This document shows, one piece after another, positions 1-12,894 of a DNA stretch of 64,000 nucleotides (position 1 is the first letter of the stretch; each line of letters opens with the position of its first letter). The position numbers and the translations under genes are program-made. The notes below the pieces were generated by a model. It searched no databases and was not told where the DNA came from. It saw only the letters and a program-made list of their open reading frames with translations. The DNA is from Polydactylus sextarius (lineage: Eukaryota; Chordata; Actinopteri; Polynemidae), in assembly GCA_016801845.1 (NCBI GenBank), contig CM028906.1, positions 9,785,501 to 9,849,500 on the forward strand, given 5' to 3'.

Positions 1-2040
1 ACACTCTGCAGGTGAGCTACACTTGCAGCAGCTGTGCAGCGAGACGAACAATATATTTCTCATTTTTGCAGGCAGGGTGCATTGAACAAAAGACATCAGT
101 GATAATGTTCAGTGTTTATAACAATGAAAAATTAATCAGACTTTAGCTGCTGTGAACAGATACTGGATATTGGGGAGAAACAAATTCAATTTCTTGTCAG
201 TGAACACTGCTTATAACACCAGCACACACTTGCAATAAAATACATCAGAATGGACTTTTTGGCCAAGTTTGACCTTTTTCCATTTCTTGTCTCGTTCAAA
301 TAAGTTGGACTGTCCTGGAGGTTTGGTTCTCATCTGTCTGATCTACTGGTTTCCCATTGGCTTGATGTTTTAACACTTTGTTTTAACACTCTATGTAAGA
401 AGCAGTAATTAATAATTAATAAGACACTTATAGGATGATAAGACTTACAAGATACTACGGCGCTAACAAGTCCAGTGGGTACCCCTTTGCATTGCTTGTC
501 AATTTGTAGTCAACCATATAGATTTATATGATAGTAGGAGTTAGAATGTGTTGGGAACACAGTGAGAGTTTTTCTTCTTTGGAGACAGTGTGACTTCAAG
601 TGAAGGAATAACTGTATTTCTAATGAATGTTATGTCAGAAACGTGGTGAAACATGCTCTGCAGTTAAAAGCCTAGCTCGGTTCATTAACTGTGACACTTT
701 GCATTGCATAGCATATTAGTACACTGACATATTCTATTTTTCTTTGTGAACTTTTTGAGTTTCTCCAGCATACGTCAGGCTTCTCTCTGACTCCAGGTTT
801 TGTAATGCTACATTACAAGGTGCCAAACTAAACCCAGCAATTGAAAAAACAATACAGATGAATCCAAAGATATTGAAATGATTCTTCATTTTTCTGTGCC
901 TTAGATTTACAATAAATATAATGTGCAAAATGTAATGTGCAGTATATTTATGTAAAACTGACAATTGTTGCTTTGGCATATTGTTAAAATGTGTTTCTGA
1001 GGTATTAAGCCTGAGAAAGGCTCAAAATCAAAGAAGAAGCAGCATGGAGTAACTTTAATAGAATGTTCTTTTTTGTTGGTGTGTTTACTTGAAGGTTATA
1101 AAATATGTAAGATATGACATCTAGATAATAATTTTTTCTTTTTTCTTTTCCACAAAAGATGTCTTAGAGTGTGATTGTATGCTTCACAACAAACACTAAC
1201 TCCACATTCCTCTCTTATTCCTTTTATGTAAGTAGCAGCAAACATTTTTAACTGTAATAAAGGATTTATTAGCCTTAATAAGGTATTAACATTGATATCA
1301 ACTAAAATAAAATAATAATTCTATTATTACTAATACGTATTAAGTCTTAAGGCTCATAAAGTATATAGAATCTTTTTAACAAAGTTCTAGTAAGAAACTA
1401 CAATTGTCTTATAAGCAATAATAATTGTGTTAATTGTTCTTTAATTAACAAATATATGAACTCATATTTTAACTTTGTGGATCATATGTGTGATTATTAT
1501 CTGTAACAACAGGTTGCCATCACAAAATCTATCACTAGTTAATGTTGACATTAATATTAATATAACCAGGCAAAGCTGCTTAACTGATTTTCGACACATT
1601 ATACATCTTTCAGCTGGATGACCACTTAGTCACAAACAAATGACATATATTGAGTTATTTAATGAGTTTAGTCTGTGTGCTGTGATCGGAGGTGCCCGGA
1701 AGAGCTGTGATATATCGTACTGTGGCAAAAATAAACGCTATGAGTGACGGATTGCTCTTGACCGCTGCAGCTCCTCATTCGCCTTGTTTCAAAGCTAAAG
1801 CACTTCTACAAGAAAAGATCCAAGTCTCAGAGGCAGGATCATAGCAGCCGTTCTACCCATCAAGTGCGGTGACCCACAAATATGCAGCAGTCGTTGGACC
1901 GTGGCTTTGAACTTAGTCTTTTTTCTGATCTTAGCTATACATTTGTGAAGTTTTGCGACTGAATTGTGTGTGATTGTGATGCTATTGTAGAGACAAAATC
2001 CATCCATTCTATATACTAATGGACTGGTAGTTTCTGCTCA

Positions 2041-2041
<1 letters not shown>

Positions 2042-2088
<47 letters not shown>

Positions 2089-2092
2089 ACAG
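2042..2092. repeat. (CA)n microsatellite
   Basis: About 51 bp of CA with one G interruption at the right end. Confidence 0.97.
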
Positions 2093-4870
2093 AACCATTC
2101 AGTAGTAGTAGTGTTGGTGTGGTGGCTGGTAATAAACAAGGGTTTTCTCATAATGACAAGTCTGTAACACAATATGAAAGGAGCAGCAGCAAGGTGGTGT
2201 CTATTCATTTCAGTGGGGGTCGGTACCTGTGACTTCAGCGGATAGTTATCAGATTGCCAGGCACTGGGAGGCTGTAGAGCTACAGACCTCCCTGTGGCTC
2301 TATTATCTTTTGCTGGAATGAAATACTGTAGCCTTTCCACCGAAGACTCATTTGTGGGAATTACAGGGACGGCTTTTGTCATTTTCTTCTCCGGCTCCCA
2401 CTTCAGCTGTGTTCAGCTTGGGTAGGAGAATGGTGAGAGGGCGAGTGAAAGGCTCTCTCAGACAATCCCTGGAGTGCAGAGCAAACACAGTGTGGGCAGG
2501 AGGGGGGCGTTGGCAGAGGGAGATCGACACTAGTTCTGCTTAAGGTTTTCCTCCCCCTCACTCCTACCTCCCTCCTACCCACCCTCCTCCCATCTGGCTC
2601 AACTAAGCACAATGAAGAGTCACTGAATGTGGCAAATACAGCAGATGTGGGCTTTCGCCTTCCTCTTTATTATTCACATTCACACTTGTCTCACCACAGT
2701 TATATTTATAATTTACTCACATTAACTTTTAAATAGAAAACTCTGACAGTATTTAACATGTGGAAAATCACAATACAGCTACTAATACTTGACAAATGAT
2801 GTAACTTCTATGAGGACATTTTGTCATATCTCATCCCGTTGTCCCCACACCACCCTCCTGTTGTTTACACCTCAGACTGAGTGTCTGAACACTCAGCTGT
2901 TTGTAGGGGGAATTGAGGGCACTAAAGGGCACTGGGCCCACAACAAAATGAAATCAATGAGTGTATATATATATATAAATATATATATACACAATGGGAC
3001 TTACTGCCAATTTTTGCTGCAGACTTCAAATCTAAATTTTCTACACCCCATGGCAGTGATTCATTATCACATCTTGCTTCTTACAAACCAAACTCTAACT
3101 CACTTTTGTGTGGGGGTTGATTTTCTAGTTTTTAGTGACTATTCCATGAGCTCTGGTTCACTTTGAATTTAAGGGACTGAAATAAATCCAGTTCTTGTTA
3201 GTTGCAAAGTTGTCAGCTAGAGTTTTCTCCTCTGTCTGTTAATACTTGCAAAATAACAAGAAATAAATAATTAAGAGGAAAATCATTGAAAGCATTTTTG
3301 GCTGAGACGTCAAAAAATCCTGAACTACACCATAAATAGAAATAATAGCCAGTATCTAGGCATTACATCCATATTGGATGGATTTCTGCACCTCAGGATT
3401 TAGGTTTTAATGCCAACGAAGTAGAGGCAGTAGAAGTTTGGAGGTGAGATTTGTGCGACATGCTACATGCTGCACTGAAGTGCTGCTGTTCTATGGTTAA
3501 TGTGTAGTTTTTATTAGATTTATTTTCTTTTGTGCTGGTGTATAAACCCAGGCCCATCTCAATTCAGCTGCTGTCGGTCTCACTTTCCTCAGTCATTTCC
3601 CAAACCGCTTCTCTTTTCTCTTCAGAATTATACAGCACACAGGGGGAATATTTCCACTTTTTTCTCTGCTTTTTCCTTATTTTTCCACCTCTCATCTAAT
3701 TCTAAATGTCATTTGCCTTCTCCCTTTCCTGCCTGATTTCTTCCTCCCTTTTATTGCTTTCCTTTTTTTTCTTCCCTTGGCTGGCAGATGGGCTTGGATG
3801 AATGGAAGCCCTGGACACAAATTTTCACCCATGTGCATCGAGAAGGGGGGGATTACTGCTGCACACACAGGGCCTGAAAGTGGTGGACATCCATCCTATA
3901 ACTGCTTTACATTTCCTCCATGGAAGTTTAGCCTCTGTCAGGAATCTTCTCAACTTGCCACAGTTTTGCAGAACTGCACATTTTCTTTGTTCTCAGACAA
4001 TAGTCAAAGTGCTTTCACTTTACTATACTTCTACAAAGCAAACAGTCTCAATTGAAAACAATCTCATACCTCTGGGATGGGCAATGTGGCATTAAGAAGG
4101 TGGTGATACAATCACAGATCATGATGGAACATGGCTTTGGACTTGTTGCTGGTAACAGTCTGGATGGTTGGTATAATCTATGATCTGTTCCTACCAAACG
4201 TTACCCTAATCACTGATTCATCTGACACCTTTTTACTGTGTGATTATCCAAGAAGCCTTCAAGCTCTAACCAAGGCCAACATCTGAACACAGTTAATGTC
4301 AGGATTCCCCATGGATCAGAAAAGTTTCAGCCAGTATTTTTAGATAAAACTCTTTACTTCAGAGCTGACAGAGGCTTTCCACAGTAATCCTGAGTCTGTG
4401 TGCTTCTATCAGCTGTGGTTGATGATCATTGATGCAGAGTCTGAGGATCAGAGATCAATGTTGAGCTCAGACTTGAGTACTTTACACAGTGCAAATCCTC
4501 CACATTCTTTGAATCTTTGTTACGATGTTATAACCTGTAGATTGTATTGATTGATTGATTGATTGAGGACAATTATACCACATATATACCACTTTTTCTC
4601 AATTTTTCTCAGGCATTTTTTTTTTTTTAGCAAACTAGCATTATATGTTTTTGTAGTAAACATGATACAATCACCTGTTGACATCATACTGTTGTTTAAT
4701 TATTTCACCCTTTTACCAAGCCTACATGGATCTATTGATTTTAGTGTGCTGCAGACCTGAAAATTCACAGATTAAACTAAACATACTAGAGAAATTAGAA
4801 AATATTTTTGTCTTGATATTGTCTGCAGTGCAATTCATGTTAAGTAAATAAAGTAAAGATGTAGTCTTAC

Positions 4871-4915
4871 CCACCGGCCAGCCCACTGCATGTTGGAGAT
4901 GGTTCCAGCAAACCC
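4871..4915 (-). other. Exon-like island, 45 nt
   Basis: A strong acceptor (CTCTATTCTTCAG) and a strong donor (GGTGG|GTAAGA) bracket 45 nt that is open in the phase-0 frame (GFAGTISNMQWAGRW). It is more GC-rich than the surrounding DNA. No partner exons found and no family recognised. Confidence 0.25.
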
Positions 4916-5877
4916 CTGAAGAATAGAGTTTAGAGAATAGGTAGATAAATTAAAGGTGACATGTCATTGGGTTACCTCTCTCCAAACAGGTTTCAAGCCT
5001 GTGTTTATTGATTTCCAAGCAGCTGTGAAATAAATTCCAATGAGCAGTTGATCAGAGCAAGGGAAATCAATTGTAAAACTTATAGTAGGCTATGGAAAAT
5101 GCAAGGGTGCAATGAAGAAAATTATTGGGGTGATCCCTTAAAGATGCCTGGATCAGTCATATCACAGCAAATCACTCCAAATAACAATAATTACAAGGAA
5201 ATTACAGCCACACTAACAACTATAGGGATGTGTCAGCCTGCAGCATAATTTATATACAATACTGACACATAATGAACAGATAAATGTGATAAACATAGAA
5301 AATAATGAGAGAGAAATTGTCAGTTTTATATTGGTATCTTAAGATAAAACATTATAAGCAGGATTATTAACCAAACAATGATTAGAACACATGTCATTTT
5401 GTTTCTGTGATCCATTACCTTGCCACAGCCGTAACCATGGTGTTATTTAATATGCATTTATCGCTGATTATTAGTGTTACGTTGATGACAAAAGTTGAGA
5501 GGAGGAGGAATAAGTGACCTGCATGCTTATTGTGAGTTTTTTTTTTTTTAAATAACACAAAGTAATTTGTGGTGTGTTTAGACGAACTATTTATTTGTGT
5601 GAATACTTCATCATCATCATCATCATCATCATGGCTGCAATCTGCAAATATTTACCCAAATTTGAGCTCTAAATAAAATATTTTTTGATCTTGGCTTTGT
5701 GATATTATTACTTTTACTGAAGTGAAAGACCTGAATAATGTTTTGGTCTTTATAGGCTTGATTGAATTTGGTCTTTCCCCAGCTGTAAATTCCCAAAGTC
5801 AGACTTTATTTCAGGCTGTTTCCCTCTGACACACTTTTCATCCTTCGCTCGGAATGGACTTTATCACTGTACGTGCG

Positions 5878-5881
<4 letters not shown>

Positions 5882-5911
<30 letters not shown>
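5882..5911. repeat. (TG)n microsatellite
   Basis: About 30 bp pure TG, preceded by an imperfect GTGCGTGT. Confidence 0.95.
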
Positions 5912-5913
<2 letters not shown>

Positions 5914-8796
5914 CGGTAAAGCACTCCCCATGATTGCAGCTTGTTAATCACTCCAGTCAATTATAGGAGGGCTGTTGGTTGGGTGTCACCACATATTTCA
6001 GCTTAAGTGATAACACAGACAGCTCCACCAATTTTCTCTCTCTCTCTCTCTCGTTCTTCTTCAGCTTTTACCAACAAATTGACTTTCAATTTTACAATCT
6101 CGCCTCAGCTCAGAAACCTACATCAGCAAATTTATAAGCCTGTCAATCAAACGCTGACACCAACTTACACTGTGTTTTTTTTCTGTAGCCTACAAGCTAA
6201 AACAAGAAAACTTCAAGCCTGGAGGCAAATGATGTTACTAAAATGCAATCTGCTCCTCAGTCAGTGAGATATAATGTTATATTCAGACTGAAGCAGGGAA
6301 ACACAATAAGACAATAAGAAGCGAAATGATCAGTCTGCCTCATTGCACTTAATGATGAGCAGCCTGATACTTTTGTGTTGAGGATAACCTAATCTCACCA
6401 AGTTAAATTAGATATTTGTTCGCTTTAATCCAATTGCTTCAGACATTATACTTTATGTACTTTATGTTTAGATATTATATATATTTAAATTGCTCCTGTG
6501 CTGAAGATGTAGTAACACAAGAATGTAAAATGACTCAATTTCCACACATAAATGCAGCAGTTTTATTACAAAATGTCTTGAAAGTCTCAATAGTGAAGTA
6601 TCCATTATTCAGTAGCCTTGGCTCTGGTCAGTGTGAAGTTATCATAAAATATAATAATACTGAGTGATTACTGTTGCATTGTTGCAGCAGGTGAAACATT
6701 TATGGGCATTTATTTTAACCACGCTGCATTGCATTTCCCAAGGTTATCATAATGACTAGATGCTACAGCTGTGAAGTAAAGCAGGGAGCCGGAGCCAGTC
6801 TGAGTCCCTGGGTGCTTTGATAACCACAGGTAACACTGTTGCCTTTACTCTCTGCATCTTTTCCAGCTCCTCCTTTGTATCTCAAGCTTTTCATGTCCCA
6901 TGTTTCCTGATGTTGGTTTCAATCAAGATTGTTACATCTACGATAAATGCATCTGTGGTGTCTTTCAGCCCAGCTTCCTTGTCTTGATATCAGTGGCCAC
7001 CCTTTGGCCAGCTTTACACCCATTACACCCATTGGGTATCTGATGACTTGTATGTGTTGATTCAGGACTTGTCTTACTCTTTCTAAGCACTTGGCTGTGG
7101 CTGATATCATTGAAGCTTTTTTGCTTTCCATTCAGCTCACTGTTCCATCTCATATTACCTGAATATTCACAGTTTTGTTCCAATATCTCAGTTTCCATTA
7201 ACTATTTCATTAATTATCCAGCAGGAGGCCTAGCACTGACAAATTATTACCTAGTCAAGTTTTCACAATGGCCATGTTAGTAAACAGTGGGGCAGACATT
7301 AACATTCAGATGGAGTTGTTGTGTGTCCACATGATAAATAAAAGTCCAATAATTACTCTCCTCTGGTTTGGTGAGATCAGCTGCTTCTTGTCTATGAGGT
7401 AGGATTGTGTCTGAGAGGAAGAGGAAACATCCAGGAAAGAGAATAATCATTTCCTTGTAAGCAGCTAAAGTGTTTTGTGCCAAACCTATAAGTCAGAGTA
7501 AATCTACCATGTGCCTCTGCCTGGTGATTTGAGCAGAATCATTGCATTATGAGAGCCATTCATCAGGTTAATTAGAAGGCCATAGAAGAACTATTACCAT
7601 TGATCACCACACGACACCAGAGAAGCTTCATTGCTCTTCTCATTTTTTGTGCAATCTATACATTACTACTTCTGTCTCATATAGACACCAAGAGACACCA
7701 GCAATAAAGCTTAATTTCTATTAGGACGCCACAGAATCCCTGACTTCACGATTTAACAATGCACATTTGGATCAAATTGCATTAAAGATTCCACTTGTAA
7801 ATTCTTGCTGGAAGTAGTGTAGGTGTTGGTGGTCGCTCATGTTCAACTCAGGGCAGACTGCATGCCACAGTTACTCACTATCACAAAGCGGTATTAGCTA
7901 GCCAATTAGCAAGATAAGACTGAGTGGAAGAAAGATTCATGGGGAATCTGGGTGTCATGGTTGATGACCACATCTTATCTCAGGAGTTAATTGTTTTCCT
8001 CTGCTGAAGAAAACTCTTGGTGACTAAAAGAATGAAGTTTGATACTGAAAGTTACAAGATGTTAGATTATAATCACATACCTATAACACAGCAAGAAATC
8101 ACAAACCTAGGTCATAAATTGATAATAAACTGGAGCTACTGATTTTTTGTTGTGGATTTTTTTCTTACATAAACTCTAATAACAACTTAATAGGTAATCA
8201 ACAAAAGTGGTTTGATCTACTTCTAAATCCGAAGCAGGTTAACCATGCAGTAAAAGATTTAAAAATGAGCCTGCACTACTGTGAATTAAGAAACAATTAA
8301 GCCTAGATTTAGCTGGATAAAACAACTAATGTTACTTTGTGATACAGGCTGATGATAAAAGGTATTAATTGTTCTATCTGGTCTTTTTAAGGAATGTGCT
8401 AGTTTAAAAAAAATACATTCAATAAATATTTTTTTTAAAAATAGAGAAAAGCTTATTATGGTAGTTAATTAAGTTTTATAAAATGTGCATTCACTGCTGG
8501 CAGTATACAGGCAAGGCAAAGACAGTCTCATCATTGTTTTATTATAATGTCATGATTGCTTGTCATTGCCTCAGTTTAAGGACATGAATGGACAAATTAC
8601 ATGTATGTTGATTTTTGAGGTGAAAAGAAGACAAACAATCACTAAGTACAAAGCCTCAAATTAGGATGCAGTGATATATTTTATTCTATTAAATAAATTC
8701 ACATAACTCATTAAGCCATATTTGACTTGTTAGGACTATTAGAGGTGTTAGCTGATGATAATTTACAAGCTTGTTAAACACTCCAACTAGTCACTC

Positions 8797-8820
8797 TTCA
8801 ACAACAACAACAACAACAAC
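8797..8820. repeat. (CAA)n microsatellite
   Basis: Seven to eight CAA units. Confidence 0.9.
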
Positions 8821-10525
8821 ACATGCGCTTCCATAAGCAACTGAGGATCTGATCAAGAAATGATCAAAATCAAGGAATAGCAGTTAAGGTGAACCATGGA
8901 CATAAATGTACGATCTGGTAAGAAACAATCAGACATAAGAGGCTAAAGGAAAGACAAAGCAAAAATGCGGGTTTGGCTGACACATGAGTAGTTTTCATGG
9001 AGGAGTCACCTCACATTCAAACATTCCATGAAACTGTTTTGTTTATAGAATGAATTTGCATTGATCCCTAGCTGGACTCAGATCAGTGACACACACACCA
9101 CCTTATGTTGTGTGTATATTTGATTCTAATTTTTTCCAGTCTTTCTCAGGTTATCGGATTTTCAGCTGTAAACAGTGGCAGCAGAGGTCACTGAGAAACC
9201 TGCAGGTGTCACAATTTATTTCAGGTTCTGGCCTCGCAACTGACTGTGTTCCTTCCAGGTATCATGGCCTCAGTCGAACCAGTGTCAGTCTCATGAGAAG
9301 CTTTGTGTTTAAAGGTCTCTCTCCATTCAGCTCTCAGTATATTTGAAACTTCAAACTGAATATCTATGGCTTAAAGTGTAGTTTCACTCCTGTGCTCTTA
9401 TTTGCACTAGTATGTACCCATGAGAGGGTATAAGAAATGTACTGTGTTTATTTTTTAATAAAAACAAGTCTATCCAACCGATCTGTTGCAGATCTGTTTT
9501 ACATATTGCCAAGGGGAAACAAACTAACAGAAAGAGCCTGTGTGGTTTGTGACTTACACACCTCCTACACGTCATCACTCCAAACAACCTGTAAATGTAA
9601 AGCTTGTTTTATAGTTCAGTGGAAAAACAGTCATCTGGTGCCATCGAGGCTAAACTGTTTACAGCTGTTAACCATATTCAGAGAGGGAGCCCTTCAAATT
9701 GTTTTAATAGCATGCTGATTAATTCCAGGACTGTGTGGTTATGTTATAAATGTTGCACGCCCGTGACTCAATTTACACCACACCACAATAAACAATTTCT
9801 AATACAGTTGATGAATGTTCACATGAGCTATCCGCATTTAAAAAGTTGTACAGAAATCTAACACAGGTGAACAATCAACAAAATGTCATTCAGTTCTGGT
9901 CCTCCTTTATCATTTCCTCCCTACTGACTGCAAACCTTTCCTGTAGGCTCTCGGCCATAAAAACTCCAACATTAACCCTGCCATTTAATTTCACTGACTA
10001 TCAATTATATTTATGGAGGTTTCACATCGATCCCTAAATCTAACTGTCCATCCTACAGGGTCATGGATGACAGAGTTATTCTTTACATTAATATGAAGTC
10101 TTCATAATGCAATACTTGTTGGTGAAGTTGTTTTAACAGTGGACAGTGGAATGGAGTCTCCGGATTATATAAACCACTTTATTTGGTGATTAAAATGTTG
10201 CTAATTTTATCGGTCATAGTCAGCACTGAATCACCACAGCAGCTTTTGCATTAATTTTAACGTTCGCCTTCACTCTCCTCCTCAATAATTCTGACTAATC
10301 TGGGGATTTTTCTAACCAGTCAGTTTGAATGTGAACAATGAAAATGATTGTGTTGAGCCATGTCATCCATATTTTGCATTATAAATGAATTTCTGTCTGA
10401 AAAACAGCATGTATATGCCCATGTAGAAAAGCAGACATTTCTTTAGACCAAGCCACAGCAAGAGTAGCAGAATATGAAGGTATAAGTATACATACAGAGA
10501 TTCAGCCTGAAGTCATCAGGGAAAC

Positions 10526-10608
10526 TAACCTGCATGTCTTTGGACTGTGGGAGGAAGCGAGAGAAAAACCCACACAGAAATGGAGAGAACATGCAAACTC
10601 AGAAAGAC
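10526..10608 (+). repeat. L2-type LINE/SINE tail fragment
   Basis: AACCTGCATGTCTTTGGACT then GTGGGAGGAAGC, ACCCACACAGAAATGG and AGAACATGCAAACTC match the conserved tail shared by vertebrate L2 LINEs and related SINEs. Confidence 0.75.
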
Positions 10609-11234
10609 AATTTCATTCAGGAAATATATTTTCTTTTTATATTCACGTTTAATGACTACACAGTTAAGTAACACGAATAGCAAAAATGGAGATGCTGCTT
10701 GGAAGGATGAACAGCAGAACACTGTTGAGGTGGTCAGCTTTCCGTTTCTTCCTTGTCCTATAAAAAACAAAACAAAAAACACATTGCATCACAATCATAG
10801 GTCTATATCTGAGTTGTTGAGAACATATCAGCTGGGTAACAGTAGGGTAACAGGATGTCATGTCTTATAGTGGCTTCATCTGCAGTCACATTATATACGG
10901 AGTGCCTCCTACTGATATTATACTGAAACATGGCACAAATGTGCTGCAACAGCATTAAAGCTTTGTCATGATAAGTGCTTATGCTGTACTTTTTATCTAG
11001 TCATACTGCTGCTAAATGTGAATGTGCATTATGTCTTCAAACTCTCATGCTAAAGGTCTATGCTCTAATGCAGTATTCATAACAGGAAATCATTTCTCAG
11101 GGCATTGGGAGCGGCACTTACAGAATGGTGGTAGCAAAAAAAACTATAGAAGGTTGCTGTTCCCCTTTCCTCGTATAGTTTGAATGATAACCATTCATTT
11201 TATTTGAGGGGAAAGATTAGATCAAGTAAACATA

Positions 11235-12562
11235 CACTACTCACAAAAAGTTAGGGATATTTGGCTTTCGGGTGAAATTTCAGGATAAACCTAAAATGCA
11301 CTATAACCTTTACAGGTGAACTTAATGTGACCTTGTGTAAACTTTTGAATGTCCATTTGTTCAGTGTTTCAGTACTTTTTGTACAACTTGCTGTTCCCTA
11401 ACAAGGATCTTAATTGAAAAATTCACATCAGGTATTTGATCCATGAATCGACCAATACATTTCCTGGTACAATCAGAATTGGTATTTAAACAGTCATCAT
11501 CACACTGTTCACATTTTGACACGATGAGACCAAGACAACACCCAACAATTGATCAACAATATTTCACCATCATGAGGCTTCAAACTGGATGTTCTCAAAC
11601 GGAAGTGGCCTCTTAGCCCTGAATGTCACAGTGCCAGCAGGTTGTAACAAAGATACAGAGTCACAGAGAGGCATAGAAGTGGATGTCCTTTCGCCACATT
11701 GCATGCTGATGACTGCTTCATTGTGAACAGTGCCCTGCGGAACCGGATTATAAATGCCACTCAACTCCAGGCACATTTAAGGGAGGTGAGAGGCACCAAA
11801 ATATCACGTCACAGATGGTGCGAAACCATTTACATTAGCATGGTCTGTGCAGTAGATGACCTGCAAGGGTACCTGACCACACCACCAGGCACAGGCGTCA
11901 TCGTCTTGCATTGTCCAGGGAGCATTCACGCTGGACGAGGGACCAGTGGGCCTCGGTGCTTTTCTCTGATTAAAGTTGATTCACATTGAACAGAAATGAT
12001 GGCCACCAACAATGTTGGAGACATCAAGGAGAGGGCTATGCATAGCCACTGTTGTCACCAGACGAGCCTTTGGTGGCGATGGTGGTGTTACAGTGTGGGC
12101 AAATGTATCTAGTCAATATCGAGTCAGCAGCAGAAGACTGGGGTACCTCAAATGGAGTGGCCTGGACTTTCTCCAGATTCTTAACCTATGGGATCAGCTG
12201 AGTCGCTGTGTTGAGGCTCATAACTCTGTACCCCAGGAACCTCAATGACTCGAGGGCCTTCAATAAGAGTGGGATGCCATTCCTCAACAGATAATGTGAA
12301 CAGCATGAGACGTCATTGTCAAGCTGTAATTAATGCTCAAAGGCACACGACAAGTTATTGAGATACTGACATTTTTTGTTGTGGTATACCCACCACTGTT
12401 GTTAGCTTTTGTTTCAATAACTTGCTTGAGATGAGGAAATCACGATTACATGCTTATTCTAATTATATTCTAATTTCATGATAAAATTTCATTGTAGTGT
12501 GAACTTTTTATATTTTCCAGAAATTTTAAGTGAAAGCCAAATATCCCTGACTGTGAGTAGTG
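11235..12562 (+). mobile_element. Degenerate Tc1/mariner DNA transposon, 1,328 bp
   Basis: The ends are imperfect inverted repeats beginning CACTACTCACA and ending TGTGAGTAGTG, with the shared inner motif GGGATATTTGGCTTTC. The element is flanked on both sides by TA (11,233-11,234 and 12,563-12,564), the Tc1/mariner target duplication. The length is below the about 1.6 kb expected for this type of fish Tc1 element. Inside lies a broken transposase in the + orientation. The element sits in the presumed 5' intron of ctxnd1, ending 76 bp upstream of the coding exon. It is non-autonomous and old, judging by its many stops. Confidence 0.92.
11524..12361 (+). pseudogene. Tc1 transposase pseudogene
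   Basis: The reading starts at ATG 11,524 (MRPRQHPTID...), the usual start of this Tc1 transposase family, and ends in the family's C-terminus (CQAVINAQRHTTSY, stop at 12,359-12,361). In between, the fragments NSALRNRIINATQLQAHLRE, GGDGGVTVWANVSS and LWDQLSR are recognisable but lie in different frames with several stops. The stretch normally coding the second catalytic aspartate region (QQDNARPH) is absent, pointing to an internal deletion of roughly 150-200 nt. The first catalytic FSD motif survives but is followed at once by stops. It cannot make active transposase. Confidence 0.88.
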
Positions 12563-12603
12563 TATGAAGCTGTTGGTATGAATGTTGTCTCCCACATGAC
12601 TTA

Positions 12604-12711
12604 ACATATTCATCTTTTTCCTCTCTCTCTATCTACAGTGCTTCAGGTCTTCAGGATGATTTTAGGGTGCGCGGGTGTGTCTCAGGACAGCAGCAGCAGA
12701 CAACATCCATC
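12604..12711 (+). promoter_or_regulatory. ctxnd1: ctxnd1 splice acceptor and 5' UTR segment
   Basis: A long pyrimidine tract (about 12,612-12,632) runs into CTACAG ending at 12,638, a strong 3' splice site. The 73 nt from 12,639 to the ATG would be 5' UTR. A possible branch point (TGACTTA-like) lies near 12,597-12,603, between the Tc1 element and the tract, so the insertion seems to have spared the splicing signals. Confidence 0.7.
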
Positions 12712-12894
12712 ATGGAAGTGGAGGGCACAGCGGAGCCAGCCTTTGTGGACGTGGACCAGGGCCTGACTCTGGCCTGTATTGCCTTCCTCTGTCTGCTGCT
12801 GGTGGCCATGATCATCCGCTGCGCCAAAGTGATCATGGATCCCTACAGTGCTATCCCCACCTCCACGTGGGAGGAGCAGCACCTGGACGACTGA
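12712..12894 (+). CDS. ctxnd1: Cortexin domain-containing 1, single coding exon, 60 aa
   Basis: Complete open frame in one exon. The ATG has a strong context (A at -3, G at +4). It is chosen because the upstream ATG at 12,656 is in another frame and in-frame codons further 5' are non-ATG. Visible features: a short acidic N-terminus, a hydrophobic segment at about residues 17-36 rich in Leu, Ala, Cys and Val, then a basic RCAK stop-transfer and a short cytoplasmic tail that includes MDPYSAIPTSTW. This layout and tail are the cortexin family signature. Length and sequence fit vertebrate CTXND1, which lies near FAH in human. Predicted role: a small single-pass membrane protein; no biochemical function is established. 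Like other cortexins, the coding region sits in one exon behind a splice acceptor at 12,638, so the 5' UTR is spliced from an upstream exon that I could not locate. Confidence 0.93.
   Translation: MEVEGTAEPAFVDVDQGLTLACIAFLCLLLVAMIIRCAKVIMDPYSAIPTSTWEEQHLDD

Larger units (their letters stand above)
1..10525. other. Upstream of ctxnd1: no gene recognised
   Basis: AT-rich DNA with microsatellites at about 2,042, 2,963 (AT), 4,546 (TTGA), 5,610 (TCA), 5,882 and 8,797. All open frames are short and lack recognisable similarity or coding character. The only exon-like signal is at 4,871-4,915. It probably includes distal regulatory DNA and a noncoding 5' exon of ctxnd1, which I could not place. 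Confidence 0.5.

Noticed and set aside
2038..2382. 114-residue open frame on the minus strand ending in repeated Val-Cys
   Set aside because: The run is a translation of the (CA)n microsatellite; the rest has no recognisable domain.
12656..12711. Upstream ATG at 12,656 as the ctxnd1 start
   Set aside because: It is in a different frame from the conserved protein and at most defines a short overlapping upstream frame.
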